Shown here: positions 1-8,845 of the stretch, piece after piece
Layout of the letters: each line of letters begins with the position of its first letter
Numbering within the stretch: the first letter of the stretch is position 1
Origin: Bosea sp. BIWAKO-01
GTDB lineage: Bacteria > Pseudomonadota > Alphaproteobacteria > Rhizobiales > Beijerinckiaceae
DNA: 64,000 nucleotides
Assembly (NCBI RefSeq): GCF_001748145.1
Contig: NZ_BCQA01000001.1
Location: forward strand, 5,668,501 to 5,732,500
Reading direction: 5' to 3'
The notes under the pieces: model-generated
Databases searched by the model: none
What the model saw: only the letters and a program-made list of their open reading frames with translations
What the model was told of the DNA's origin: nothing
Made by a program: the position numbers and the translations under genes

Positions 1-2494
1 CGCGCGCGTGAGCGAGCATTTCCGGCGAAATATCGACGCCGACGATGTCGTCGAAAGCCTCTTCATGCAGTTCCAGGATGCGCCCGGTCCCGCAGGCGAA
101 ATCGAGGGACCTCGACGCGCCTCGGGACGCAAGCCCCGCAAAGATCTCCCTGAGCAAAGGCGCTTCGACCTCGCGCCAGTTGATGGCGTAGTAGCCCTCG
201 GAGAAGATCCTGACATAACGCTGGCCATAGCCTGCGCCGGTCGATCTCACGCGGTAGGATTCGCATTGCGGGACGTACGGCTGGCCCAGGCCACCGCCCC
301 CGCGCGCTCCGCCTCGTGGCTCCCTCTCCCAGGTCGCGCCAACGGTCGAAGCATCGCTCCGTCCGTTCGCCAGCTGTGATCTGGACCAATGCATCGGCAC
401 CGGAGGCGCGGCCGAGGCCAGGCCCGGCCTGATCTGGAGGCGCAGGCGCAGGAAGATGGCGAGCGCCAGGTTCAAGGCGATGACGGTGACGACCGTTGCC
501 ACCGCGGCGCCGGTCAGTCCCCAGAACCGGTTCGCCACAATCGTGGCCACGATGTTCACCGCAGCCCCCGCGATCAGCATGGTTGCTGCTGCCCGCTCTT
601 GCCCAGCCATCGTCATGAGCGCTTGCTGGGAACCGAAAGCGGCCGCGACGACCTGACCTACCAGGAGGATGCGAAGGACGGGGCCCGCGCGTTCGAAGTC
701 GGGCCCCAGCCAGTTCAGCAGCGGATCGGTGAGCAGGAGCAGCGGAACGGAGATCAGGACCGCCGCCATCAATGACAGTCTGGCGGAGTGGCTCAGCAGC
801 GCCTGAAGTTGCGGTCGATCATCCCCGCCATCCAATCGCGAAGCCAGAGGCAGGATCGATCGGCCAAAGGCCACCAGGGGACGTGTCGCCAGTGTCGCCA
901 TGCTGAGGGCAATGCCGAAGATGCCGACCTTGGTAATGCGCCCCTCCAGTCCGAGCACGATGACGCCGGCCCGGTTCAGGACGATCTCGGCGGCGACGAT
1001 CATCGTGAGGGGCGCGATGGAGGAGCGCCATTCGGCGGCGGCATAATTCGCGACGGCCACGCGGACAGCCCGCGGCCGCCCCCCCCGCAGGGCCGGCACG
1101 AGCACCATGGCCGCCATCGCCGAGCCGACAAGCGTGGAGCCCATGACGAGCGTCGCGTCGCGTGGCCACAGATGGTACCAGGCTGTCAGGAAGATCACGC
1201 CGAGAACAAGCCCGTTCAGGACGACACGCTCGATCGCGAGGACCGACAGCGCGCCGCCGAAGCTCCGTGTGACGGAGCCGCTGATCAGGAGAAGCGTAAG
1301 CAGAGGTGCCGCTGCCAGAGCCATCAGACAGGTCGCGATGACCTCCGGCCGCAAGAAGCCGGGATACATGGTGACGAAGGTCGCTCCGACGACGGCGATC
1401 GCCATGGCGGTCGCCAGCGTCCTGCGGACGGCATACTGGATCACGCCCCGGGCTAGGCTGCTCTCCTGCCGCGCGAGATAGGCTGGCAGGAGGCGCACCA
1501 GCGAAATGTTGAAGCCCAGCGTGGAGCTGTAGGCGACCACGCTCGCGCAGGCGAAGGCGAAGGCGTAGATGCCGTAGCTATGGGCGCCGATGACCCTGGC
1601 GGCGAGAAACTCGACGAGAAAAGCGAGAAGGGCCCCGATCAGATAGGGCAGCAGCGCGTGCATGCCGGGGAGCGGAATGGCCTGTTGAGGAGCCCAGGCG
1701 GCAGAGGCGACACTCCCCGCTGCCGCGGTGGCGGCCGGCGCAGGGACAGTGGGATGAGCCAGACCGGAGCGCCCTGTCGTAAGGCCCGCGGCGGCTCGCG
1801 CGGCGGACGTACCGATCGGGGCGCGAACCGGGCGCCTCGCGAGGACCTCCTCGACGGCTACGTCCAGCGCGCTGCCGAGCGTCGCCTCGTCTTGAAAGGC
1901 AAGCGAGATCACCGGCGTCCCGTGCTCATGCAGGAGCCCGTCGGCGCGAGCGATGACGGGCGCCGCGGCGTGGCTCATTCCGAAATCCGTCTCGGGCGTC
2001 TCCGACTGTGCATCGATGCAGATAACCAGATCGGCCTTTGGCACCTGTTCGAGGGCTGCTTCCAGGGTGGCCTCGCTGAGGGCCCAGCTGTGCGTGGCGA
2101 GCAGGCAGACGGTTTGAACGAAGCCTTGTTCGAAGATCACGATCTGGTCCGACCGGGCAGCCTCCGACCAGGCATGGCTCAGGCTCGCATTATATTGGCG
2201 CAGGACGCCGAACCAGGCCGCATTGGCTGGCGGCAGCATGGCGAGGATATCGAAGCCGGGCCAGAATCCGAGCCTGCGACTGAGCGGGAGGACCGCCGCC
2301 GCGGCCCATTGGCCGATGCCGCGGAAGACATGCCCGGTGGTTTTGCCCGGAGGGTCTCGGGCCGGATCCCCTGTTGCGGGCCAGTCGCCCTGAATGATCT
2401 CGGCTGTCTGACCGCTCTCGCGGAGCCTCTTGCACAATTCGCTGGCGAAGCTTGCTCTGGTTGCACCGGTGGCGCCGAAAAGATCAATGATCAT
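1..2494 (-). CDS. Three-domain fusion: P-loop kinase-like + MATE/Wzx-type flippase + SAM methyltransferase (3' end outside window)
   Basis: One minus-strand frame was read codon by codon from ATG 2494 to the left edge without a stop (at least 831 codons). Residues 1-215 resemble the thymidylate-kinase-like protein encoded at 4424-5158: both begin MI-(I/L)-hydrophobic-F-G, both have an F-(E/D)-Q-G-x-V-Q motif (residues 121-127 here) and a following P-K-(A/P)-D-L strand. The Walker A is degenerate (GATGATRAS, residues 7-15, Lys to Arg). Residues 225-277 are an Ala/Pro/Thr-rich linker. Residues 278-695 are strongly hydrophobic with about 12 membrane segments and look like a polysaccharide flippase. 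From about 700 a class I methyltransferase begins, with motif I DFACGTGR (798-805) and GVDISPEM (819-826). Internal ATGs at 1663 and 394 could start separate proteins, but neither has a convincing ribosome site. An in-frame ATG at 2512 is an alternative start. Likely role: cell-surface glycan export and modification (inference). Confidence 0.75.
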   Translation of the reverse strand, partial: MIIDLFGATGATRASFASELCKRLRESGQTAEIIQGDWPATGDPARDPPGKTTGHVFRGIGQWAAAAVLPLSRRLGFWPGFDILAMLPPANAAWFGVLRQYNASLSHAWSEAARSDQIVIFEQGFVQTVCLLATHSWALSEATLEAALEQVPKADLVICIDAQSETPETDFGMSHAAAPVIARADGLLHEHGTPVISLAFQDEATLGSALDVAVEEVLARRPVRAPIGTSAARAAAGLTTGRSGLAHPTVPAPAATAAAGSVASAAWAPQQAIPLPGMHALLPYLIGALLAFLVEFLAARVIGAHSYGIYAFAFACASVVAYSSTLGFNISLVRLLPAYLARQESSLARGVIQYAVRRTLATAMAIAVVGATFVTMYPGFLRPEVIATCLMALAAAPLLTLLLISGSVTRSFGGALSVLAIERVVLNGLVLGVIFLTAWYHLWPRDATLVMGSTLVGSAMAAMVLVPALRGGRPRAVRVAVANYAAAEWRSSIAPLTMIVAAEIVLNRAGVIVLGLEGRITKVGIFGIALSMATLATRPLVAFGRSILPLASRLDGGDDRPQLQALLSHSARLSLMAAVLISVPLLLLTDPLLNWLGPDFERAGPVLRILLVGQVVAAAFGSQQALMTMAGQERAAATMLIAGAAVNIVATIVANRFWGLTGAAVATVVTVIALNLALAIFLRLRLQIRPGLASAAPPVPMHWSRSQLANGRSDASTVGATWEREPRGGARGGGGLGQPYVPQCESYRVRSTGAGYGQRYVRIFSEGYYAINWREVEAPLLREIFAGLASRGASRSLDFACGTGRILELHEEAFDDIVGVDISPEMLAHAR

Positions 2495-3224
2495 AGGCCG
2501 ATACCCTTGCATTGAAAGAAAGTGCCACTGCATTGGGGGGCCGGGTGCACTCCGGCGTGTTGACGCTCGGCTCTCGTGATTGCCGTCATTCGGCGGCGAT
2601 GGCAGCGCCACCCTGCCGAAGCAGGGAGACCGTGCAGCAGGCGACCTCGCGGGCCTCCCACGATCGGTGTCGGTTGCTCGTCGCGCATCGGATCAACCCT
2701 GTTTTCGGCGGCCGGCTGTGGGATTGACCTCAACCGGCTACGCCCGGGGCACGGCCAGTTCATCCTTCGAATGAACGAAGCCGGCGTCGATTGCGCCAGG
2801 CGGCGCCTCGGCGCAGGGGCCGGAGCAGTCGGCCCGACGGCCAGGAAATGCCCGGTCATCCTTCGTTCGGAGGATGCCGAGCGCCTGCTGGGCGCGTACC
2901 AGAGAGGGGCCTGGCTCGCTCGGGCGCAGCTGACTTTTGGGAAGCCCCGAGTGGGAGGAGCCCTCGTTTCTCATGCGACCTGGACGCCGACCCTGGGCGC
3001 CTCGGCTCCAGACCCTTGCATGCGTCTCGATGACCGGATGGCCGCACGAAGCGAGCGTTCGGGCCCAGCTGCACCCTGGCCTCGGTGGTACGCAGGATGC
3101 CTCGGGCGCCCCGCCTGCCCTGTTGTCGGCGGCGTTCCAACAGCCTCCGACGCCTGGAGCTGGTGACAAACCCCGAAGCATCCGCAGGCGAGAAGCCATC
3201 GGCTATTCATCCTGGGAGATTGCG
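2495..3224. other. 730-bp gap with no supported gene
   Basis: Several overlapping open frames on both strands exist here, but all are Arg/Pro/Ala-rich, show no recognisable motif and have the composition expected of GC-rich non-coding or decayed DNA. The gap separates the divergent fusion gene and methyltransferase, so promoters for both should lie here. It carries a short palindrome at 2857-2876 that recurs at 5424-5443. Confidence 0.5.
2857..2876. repeat. REP-like palindrome, copy A
   Basis: CATCCTTCGTTCGGAGGATG folds into a stem with CATCCT/AGGATG arms and a GTTC loop. It matches 17 of 20 positions with 5424-5443; both copies are followed shortly by GCGCCTGC. It resembles the CATCCT...AGGATG palindromes scattered between genes in Hyphomicrobiales (from memory, not searched). 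Confidence 0.45.
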
Positions 3225-4064
3225 ATGCCAGTCGTTCAAATGCGTCCATTCAGCTATGATATCTGCGATCACTCAACGTCGGCCGAGATCGAGCGGATCA
3301 AATCCGCCTATGCGAAATATGCGGAGAGAGATCGCGGAAACCCGGACAAGGAGAGGCGCCCCGGGCGCCTGCGCATGGTGCGCGATCGCGATGTCGCCCT
3401 GTACCGCTTGCTTGATCGGGAAGCGGCGCCTCCCCTCAAGCAGTATCGTGTACTGGACCTGGGCTGCGGGACGGGCGATCTGGTCCGCCGACTGCAGCGC
3501 TACGGCTTTCCCAATGACCGCCTGTTCGGGGTCGACCTGCTTCCGGAAGCCCTCGCGATCGCCAGACGAAAATGCCCGGACGTGTCGTTCACGGAAGCCA
3601 ATGCGGAGAATCTGCCGTTTCCCGACCAGCATTTCGATTTCATCCTGGCCTTCACGGTGTTCTCCTCGATCCTGAGCCCCCTCATGGCCAGGAACGTGGC
3701 GCGCGAGATCAATCGCGTCCTGTCTCCGAACGGGGTGATCATCTGGTATGACATGCGTTACCCCAATCCCTGGAACCGCAATGTCAGGGCCATGACACGG
3801 CGCCACATCCAGGACCTGTTTCCCGATTTCGAGAGTGAACTGGCCTCGAAAACGCTGATTCCTCCCATTGCCTACCGTCTCGGCGCTCTCACCGATCCGC
3901 TCTATCCGGCGCTGACGTTCTTCCCCGCCCTTCGATCTCACTATTTCGGCATGCTGCAACGGACTGCCGCCGTGGCCGAAACTGAGAGCACCGTGTCCTC
4001 GCCCTTGCGCCGGTCCGAACTCCAAACGCGACGGAGCGCTTCAGGACGGAGCGCTTCAACCTGA
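3225..4064 (+). CDS. Class I SAM-dependent methyltransferase (279 aa)
   Basis: Residues 76-85 are a textbook motif I (VLDLGCGTGD), followed by an acidic strand end FGVDLLPEAL (residues 101-110) and a motif-II-like FPDQHFDFILAF, so the SAM-binding Rossmann fold is complete. The methyl acceptor cannot be read from sequence. The start was set at ATG 3225 because GGGAG lies just upstream; the frame stays open to 2937, but that extension has no methyltransferase character. The C-terminal 20 residues are Arg/Ser-rich and partly encoded by a short tandem repeat (cggagcgcttcA.. twice near 4030-4060). Position between a flippase fusion and a P-loop kinase-like gene suggests work on a surface glycan or lipid-linked intermediate (inference). 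Confidence 0.85.
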   Translation: MPVVQMRPFSYDICDHSTSAEIERIKSAYAKYAERDRGNPDKERRPGRLRMVRDRDVALYRLLDREAAPPLKQYRVLDLGCGTGDLVRRLQRYGFPNDRLFGVDLLPEALAIARRKCPDVSFTEANAENLPFPDQHFDFILAFTVFSSILSPLMARNVAREINRVLSPNGVIIWYDMRYPNPWNRNVRAMTRRHIQDLFPDFESELASKTLIPPIAYRLGALTDPLYPALTFFPALRSHYFGMLQRTAAVAETESTVSSPLRRSELQTRRSASGRSAST

Positions 4065-4423
4065 CCCGATGGGGTATGCATGGGCTCGCGGGGACTCCGC
4101 CGGCCCCTTTGCGTTCTCCCCCCTGTCGAAGCCGATGCTGCGTGCCGGCGCTACGCTGCCAGGGGCCCGACGGTCGGGGCCCAGACAACGCCCGCTCCGG
4201 GTGAAATCCTGCATGTCGCGGGCGACACCCTCGACGACAGGGCCGGTGATCGCGGTGGCCTCCCTCACGGCAGCGCTCAGATCCCCGGCCGATGCCGCTC
4301 TCCCGCCCCGACGCTGACGCTCCAGCATCGGCTCGGGAGCGGGATTACGGTTTTCGGGAGAGCTGGTGAACTCACAAACGGGGTGGATCATCGGGGCGGA
4401 TCGCGGGGATCCGGTCGGATGAT
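4065..4423. other. Convergent 359-bp gap
   Basis: It lies between the converging methyltransferase (+) and P-loop protein (-). No gene is supported. The right end holds an inverted repeat at 4386-4424 that overlaps the stop codon of the P-loop gene. Confidence 0.5.
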
Positions 4424-4424
4424 C
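4386..4424. repeat. Dispersed palindrome, copy 1
   Basis: GATCATC (4386-4392) pairs with GATGATC (4418-4424). The right half (4407-4424, GGATCCGGTCGGATGATC) is identical at 17 of 18 positions to 56022-56039, where the arms are longer (11 bp). It could act as a bidirectional terminator between convergent genes, or be a REP-type repeat. Confidence 0.5.
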
Positions 4425-5158
4425 TAATGTGAGAGCGCGGCGTAACCACGTGCTGCCGGCTCCTCCGCGACAACGCGCGATGGGCGCATCCTGGCCTGCA
4501 CCTCGGCGGTGATCCGATCGATCGACAGATTGCGGCTTGGGGCATCGATACTGCTGATCCGGATCATCGGGAGCGCGCGTGCGCTGACCATGTCGGAGAC
4601 CAGGTCGACATCGTCGACATGGGCCAGGCTGCCTTGCAGGTCGATTTCGAGGTAGCGCTGAAGCGGGCCGATCTTCCGCCAGCGATCCCGAAGGCGCTCC
4701 TCCAGGAGAGAGCGTGGTGCCTCGAAGCGGACGAGCAGGTCCGGCTTAGGCACGATGTCGAGCGCGCGTCCGACAGGGTCGCGGTCGGTTATGCCGCTGA
4801 GCATGATGAGCGAGGCGACCGCCTGGACCATGCCCTGATCGAAGATCGTGATCGCATCGGAGGTTTGTGCCGCCACCCATTCGTGATGGAGCAGGGCCAG
4901 GTGCCAGTAGAGGCGAATGAACCAAAGCCGGTCCTTCGGCGGCAGGATCCGGAAGAGATCCGCGATGCCAGCGGCCGGGCCGGCGGACCTGAGCAGCCTG
5001 GCGCTGGCCAGACATTTGAGAATGCCGCGCCTCAGCGGATGGGCCCGCACACCGATCAGAGGGTTCACGACATAGCCCAGGCCGCGCAGATGGGCGGTCA
5101 GGGCGGAAACCATCGTCGTCTTTCCGGCGCCGGACGGCCCAAACATCTCCAGGATCAT
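4424..5158 (-). CDS. Thymidylate-kinase-like P-loop NTPase (244 aa)
   Basis: It opens with an intact Walker A, GPSGAGKTT (residues 7-15), directly after the first beta strand. FDQGMVQ (106-112) occupies the DRG/DQG position of nucleoside-monophosphate kinases, followed by the strand PKPDLLVRF (137-145) and a basic lid-like stretch around RLRDRWRK (155-162). This is the plan of the thymidylate kinase superfamily, but it is too divergent to assign as Tmk. It is a clear homologue of residues 1-215 of the fusion at 1-2494, where the Walker A lysine is lost, so this copy may be the active partner. The stop codon overlaps a palindrome. A kinase acting on a glycan or lipid precursor is plausible from the neighbours (inference). 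Confidence 0.75.
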   Translation of the reverse strand: MILEMFGPSGAGKTTMVSALTAHLRGLGYVVNPLIGVRAHPLRRGILKCLASARLLRSAGPAAGIADLFRILPPKDRLWFIRLYWHLALLHHEWVAAQTSDAITIFDQGMVQAVASLIMLSGITDRDPVGRALDIVPKPDLLVRFEAPRSLLEERLRDRWRKIGPLQRYLEIDLQGSLAHVDDVDLVSDMVSARALPMIRISSIDAPSRNLSIDRITAEVQARMRPSRVVAEEPAARGYAALSH

Positions 5159-5683
5159 CGCGAGCCTCTCCGTCTTGCCTGGGCGCCCAGGAACCGAGCG
5201 CTGACTTCAGGGCATTTGGCTGCGCCATGGTCCCCGCGCCTGGCCATTCCCGCCCGTGCGTGCATTCCATGGATCGACGGCATTTTGCCTGCCCCTCCCC
5301 ACCAAGGCCCGACGCAGATCGGCTTCGGCCCCAGACGGAATCCCGCCATCCCATTGCTTCCTGGCCTCGCCGAAGCGGCGCTTGAGGCAGCCTTGGGAAA
5401 CTAGGAAGGCGCTTCGCGAACGTCATCCTCTGTTCGAAGGATGAGGCTCAAGCGCCTGCCTGCCGGGCAGGATCGATGCGACGCTGTCGCGGGAAACGAT
5501 GCATGAGGGGGCGCTGGTCTCCGGCGGGCTGGCCTGCCGGAGCTGGGCCTGGGGCTGGGCTGTCTGCCCGGCCGGAAGGACGGCAGCGAGGCCGCCCGGA
5601 TCATCGGTCGGAGCGGATCCTGTGCCGGGATGGGTGGCCTGAGGCGCGACGTCGCCCTCTTCCCTGGCAGGCGGTCTGCGGCG
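5159..5683. other. 525-bp gap with no supported gene
   Basis: It separates the P-loop gene from the 3' end of the GGDEF-EAL gene. Open frames are Arg/Pro-rich shadows without motifs. A REP-like palindrome lies at 5424-5443. A promoter for the P-loop gene is expected just above 5158. Confidence 0.45.
5424..5443. repeat. REP-like palindrome, copy B
   Basis: CATCCTCTGTTCGAAGGATG has perfect 6-bp CATCCT/AGGATG arms and 17 of 20 identities with 2857-2876. The following GAGG and nearby GCGCCTGC extend the similarity. Confidence 0.45.
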
Positions 5684-8080
5684 TCAGGCCGCGAGACGCA
5701 TCTTCTCCAGGCGCGAAAAGACCTGCGCGACATCCGCCGCGGGGGTCGGCGGCCCGAAATAATAGCCTTGCACCTCAGTGCAGCCGACCGCCATGACCGC
5801 CTCCAGCTGTTCGCGGGTTTCGACGCCCTCGGCGGTGGTCGTCATGTTCAGGCTTTGCCCGAGATGGGCGATCGAGGTGACGATGGCGCGGCAATCCTCC
5901 TGCACATGCATGTCTTTGACGAAGGACCGGTCGATCTTGATCTTGTCGAAGGGGAAGCTTCTGAGGTAGCTGAGCGAGGAAAAGCCGGTGCCGAAATCGT
6001 CCATGCAGGTGCGGATGCCGAAGCGACGCAACTGGTGCAGCACGGCGAGCGTCGCGTCGCTGTCCTGAAGCAGCACGGATTCGGTGATCTCGAGTTCGAG
6101 CCGGTGAGCCGGCAGCTGGCTGGCAGCCAGCGCACTGAACACGATCTGCGCGAAGTCGTCGTTGCGAAGCTGGACGGCCGAAAGATTGACCGATACCCGC
6201 GTGCCGTTCGGCCATTGCGCCGCATCCGCGCAGGCGCGCCGCAATACCCATTCTCCTATCGTCACGATGAGCCCGGTTTCCTCGGCGACCGGAATGAATT
6301 CCGCCGGCGAGATCGCCCCACGGACCGGATGGGTCCAGCGCAGCAGCGCCTCGAAACTGACAATCTCCATCCGCTTCAGATTGACGATGGGCTGGTAGTA
6401 GACCTCCAGCTCGTTTTCCTGAAGCGCCCGACGGAGCGCATCTTCCAGCGCGCGCCGCGCGTCGATCTGCTCTTCCATGGGGGCTTCATAGAAGCAGTAG
6501 GTTCCCCGGCCGGTGTTCTTCGCCGCATACATCGCCATATCGGCATGGCGCAGCAGCGAATCGCAATCGCTGCCATCCTTGATGGCGAGCGCGATGCCGA
6601 CGCAGGTCCCGATCCTGATGTCGCGGCCGGCGATGCGGAAAGGCTGCCCCATGCGTTCGACGATTCGGGTTGCGATCCGGCGAAGCTCGTCGAGATCGGG
6701 GTAGCCGCGACATAGCACAGCGAATTCATCGCCACCGAAGCGCGAGACGATATCGCTGCCGCGAACCGCTTTCTTCAGCCGTACGCTGACGGATTTCAGC
6801 AATGCGTCGCCCAGTTCGTGACCGAGCGTGTCATTGACGGTCTTGAAGCGGTCGAGGTCGAGATAGAGCACGGCGAAACTGCCGACCTCGCCTTGATGAA
6901 GTTCGAGCGCGCGCTCCAGATGTTCGCGAAACTGGGCGCGGTTCGGCAAGTCCGTCAGCGCATCATGATGCGCCATATAGGCGATGCGCTCCTCCGAGCG
7001 CCGGCGCTCGGTCACGTCCTCATAGGTTGCAACCCAGCCGCCATCGGGCATCGGCTGCTGCGAGACGGAGCAGACCGTGCCGGCGGCAAGCTCGAACGAG
7101 AATGTCGCCGATCGCGGTCCGGACGCGATGGCCTTCTGATGGGCTAGCAGGGCAGCGAAGCGCTCGTCAGCCACGGTCGTAAGACTCGCCCCCGGCTTGG
7201 TGCTCGACGCCGGCAGCTCGAACATCTGGCGAAAGCGCTCGTTGCAGACGATCAGGCGGTGCTCGCCGTCGACCAGCAGCAATCCCTGCGACATGTTGTT
7301 CAAGGCTGCATCGAAGCGCTGGTTCTGGGTCCGCAATTCGATGTCGCGCAGCACCAGCATCTCGTTTTGATTTTTCAGGCTGTCGTTCTTGCTGGAAATG
7401 TCCTCATTGGCCCGTTCGAGTTCGCCTTTCGCCTCCTTCAGCCCGTCGGTCAGCACATGCATCTCGCGATGCGCATGATTGAGCAGCCGGTTACGAAAAT
7501 GAAGCAGCAGGACCAGGCCAAGCGACATCAGCACGAGCGTCACGATGATGCCCGAGAAGAACCAGTGCAGGCTCAGAAGCTCACGTTGATCGCCATCGAC
7601 CTGATCGCCGGAAATGCGGTTGGCCGCGGCCGCGAGGCTCGACATCTTCTGGTCGAGCGGCGCCAGCCGCGCGCGGATCCGTGCGGCATTCTCCGGGGTG
7701 AGATGGTCGACCCAGGGCTCGATCTCGGCCAGGGCCTGGCGGAATTCATCGACGGTCGCACGCCTGTCGGCACCTTGATTGACGAATTCCTCGAACTCGC
7801 CGGAGCTGAGCAGGCTGAGGCGGTTGAGCAGGATCTGATAGCGCAGCGCTATCTCGTCTGCATCGACCTTGCTGGACGGGATGCTGAAGCTGGCGACGCG
7901 CTCCTGGAAGCGCTGCAGCTCGACGACGGACTGGCTCGCAAGCCAGGTTACATTGTAACGCGCCGTCTGCCGGATCAGATTCTGCTGCTCGACGATAAGA
8001 CTTGATACATACAATGCAGACAAAACGAGGCCGACAAGAACGGCCCCGAGCAAGGTTTCTATCTTTCGCATCTTCAGCAT
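5684..8080 (-). CDS. DcpA-like membrane GGDEF-EAL c-di-GMP synthase/phosphodiesterase (798 aa)
   Basis: Two membrane helices (about residues 11-31 and 173-195) enclose a periplasmic helical domain of about 140 residues. A coiled-coil stretch (200-250), a PAS domain (about 252-360), a GGDEF domain (365-530) and an EAL domain (540-790) follow. The cyclase motif GGDEF (449-453) is intact, with an RxxD inhibitory site at 440-443. The EAL motif (577-579) and the loop-6 motif DDFGTGFSSL (694-703) are present, so both activities look possible. The downstream partner (8141-8665) lies 60 bp upstream in the same operon and encodes a periplasmic SUOX-fold protein. This pairing matches DcpA with PruR of Agrobacterium tumefaciens, where periplasmic pterin bound to PruR shifts DcpA toward c-di-GMP breakdown. 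The receptor role is inferred from that system. Confidence 0.9.
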   Translation of the reverse strand: MLKMRKIETLLGAVLVGLVLSALYVSSLIVEQQNLIRQTARYNVTWLASQSVVELQRFQERVASFSIPSSKVDADEIALRYQILLNRLSLLSSGEFEEFVNQGADRRATVDEFRQALAEIEPWVDHLTPENAARIRARLAPLDQKMSSLAAAANRISGDQVDGDQRELLSLHWFFSGIIVTLVLMSLGLVLLLHFRNRLLNHAHREMHVLTDGLKEAKGELERANEDISSKNDSLKNQNEMLVLRDIELRTQNQRFDAALNNMSQGLLLVDGEHRLIVCNERFRQMFELPASSTKPGASLTTVADERFAALLAHQKAIASGPRSATFSFELAAGTVCSVSQQPMPDGGWVATYEDVTERRRSEERIAYMAHHDALTDLPNRAQFREHLERALELHQGEVGSFAVLYLDLDRFKTVNDTLGHELGDALLKSVSVRLKKAVRGSDIVSRFGGDEFAVLCRGYPDLDELRRIATRIVERMGQPFRIAGRDIRIGTCVGIALAIKDGSDCDSLLRHADMAMYAAKNTGRGTYCFYEAPMEEQIDARRALEDALRRALQENELEVYYQPIVNLKRMEIVSFEALLRWTHPVRGAISPAEFIPVAEETGLIVTIGEWVLRRACADAAQWPNGTRVSVNLSAVQLRNDDFAQIVFSALAASQLPAHRLELEITESVLLQDSDATLAVLHQLRRFGIRTCMDDFGTGFSSLSYLRSFPFDKIKIDRSFVKDMHVQEDCRAIVTSIAHLGQSLNMTTTAEGVETREQLEAVMAVGCTEVQGYYFGPPTPAADVAQVFSRLEKMRLAA

Positions 8081-8140
8081 GAGTTAATCCCGGCAGATTC
8101 TCCCACAGATGCGAACCGTTGACTGATACCACCCCGATCT

Positions 8141-8665
8141 CTAGCGGACAATCAACTTTGAAACCTGCCAGGCCGAACGGCTGTAGAACTTTTGACTACG
8201 CAACTCAGGGTTGCTGTCATAGGGATAGACAATGAAAAGCGGACCCTTGTCCCGAATCGGCATGTATTCAGCGTTGCGCTTCAGCGCCAGGATGACGTTG
8301 TACTTCGCGAAGTCCTCGAGCGGTATTTCAGTCGTATAGTCGTTGAGTGCGATCGCTTGAACGGTGTCGCCCTTGGCGCCGACCGATTTCATCAGTTTAT
8401 CGAGGGAGATGCCCTCGAATTTCTGCGGTCCGGAGTACCACGGAGTGTTCGTCTCGATTGTCATGAGCCCCATCGCCTCGAGCGCAGCGCGGTCGAACTG
8501 TGCGGTATCTCCGCTATTGGTCACCGAGATCTTTCCGGATATCGTCAGGATGACCTTGTCCGTCGGAGCGGCCAAGGTCTGGGCGCTGACCGTCCCGGCC
8601 ATGAGCAGACCAATGGACGAGATCGCGCCCAGGGTGATTCCACGTCGCAATGTGTCTATAGACAT
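8141..8665 (-). CDS. PruR-like periplasmic SUOX-fold (molybdopterin-binding-domain) protein (174 aa)
   Basis: It has an N-terminal signal peptide ending near VSAQT (about residues 27-31) and a mature domain of about 145 residues of the small sulfite-oxidase/molybdopterin-binding family (LTISGKISVTNSG; FDRAALEAMG; the typical TxWY-x-GPQKFEGISL segment; ending YPYDSN...SAWQVSKL). Such stand-alone proteins next to GGDEF-EAL genes include PruR of A. tumefaciens, which binds pterins rather than molybdopterin. Transcribed ahead of the GGDEF-EAL gene with a 60-bp gap, it is almost certainly in one operon with it. The divergent neighbours are pterin biosynthesis genes, which strengthens the assignment. 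Ligand identity is inferred. Confidence 0.85.
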   Translation of the reverse strand: MSIDTLRRGITLGAISSIGLLMAGTVSAQTLAAPTDKVILTISGKISVTNSGDTAQFDRAALEAMGLMTIETNTPWYSGPQKFEGISLDKLMKSVGAKGDTVQAIALNDYTTEIPLEDFAKYNVILALKRNAEYMPIRDKGPLFIVYPYDSNPELRSQKFYSRSAWQVSKLIVR

Positions 8666-8845
8666 GAGGGGCTCCCGATCGGTCCAAGCTCGAAATCCTA
8701 CGAGCCGGCCATTAAAAACCTCTAAAAGCGGAAATCGGTTAAATTACTGATATATTTAAGACCCCTGCGAATTCCTCTGCGATTTTGACGTACTAACCCG
8801 ACCCACGTGCGACCCCTACCGCCCACGAAGGCATCTGGATGCAAC
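8666..8845. promoter_or_regulatory. Divergent promoter region between the PruR-like/DcpA-like pair and folE
   Basis: This 180-bp, comparatively AT-rich region must drive both directions. It contains an inverted repeat, TAAAT...ATTTA, at 8740-8758. No clear -35/-10 pair could be fixed. Confidence 0.45.

Noticed and set aside
394..1663. Splitting the left-edge fusion into separate flippase and methyltransferase genes
   Set aside because: Possible in-frame ATGs exist, but there is no stop between domains and no ribosome site near 1663 or 394; kept as one gene with this caveat.
788..2515. Plus-strand open frames of 222 and 311 codons
   Set aside because: They lie opposite the fusion gene and have Gln/Arg/Asp-rich shadow composition; the minus frame has recognisable domains throughout.
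2576..3166. 196-codon plus-strand frame in the large gap
   Set aside because: Low-information Arg/Gly/Pro composition, no ribosome site and no family resemblance.
8740..8758. TAAAT...ATTTA palindrome as a defined operator
   Set aside because: AT-rich dyads occur by chance in promoters and no regulator gene is adjacent; only noted within the divergent promoter region.
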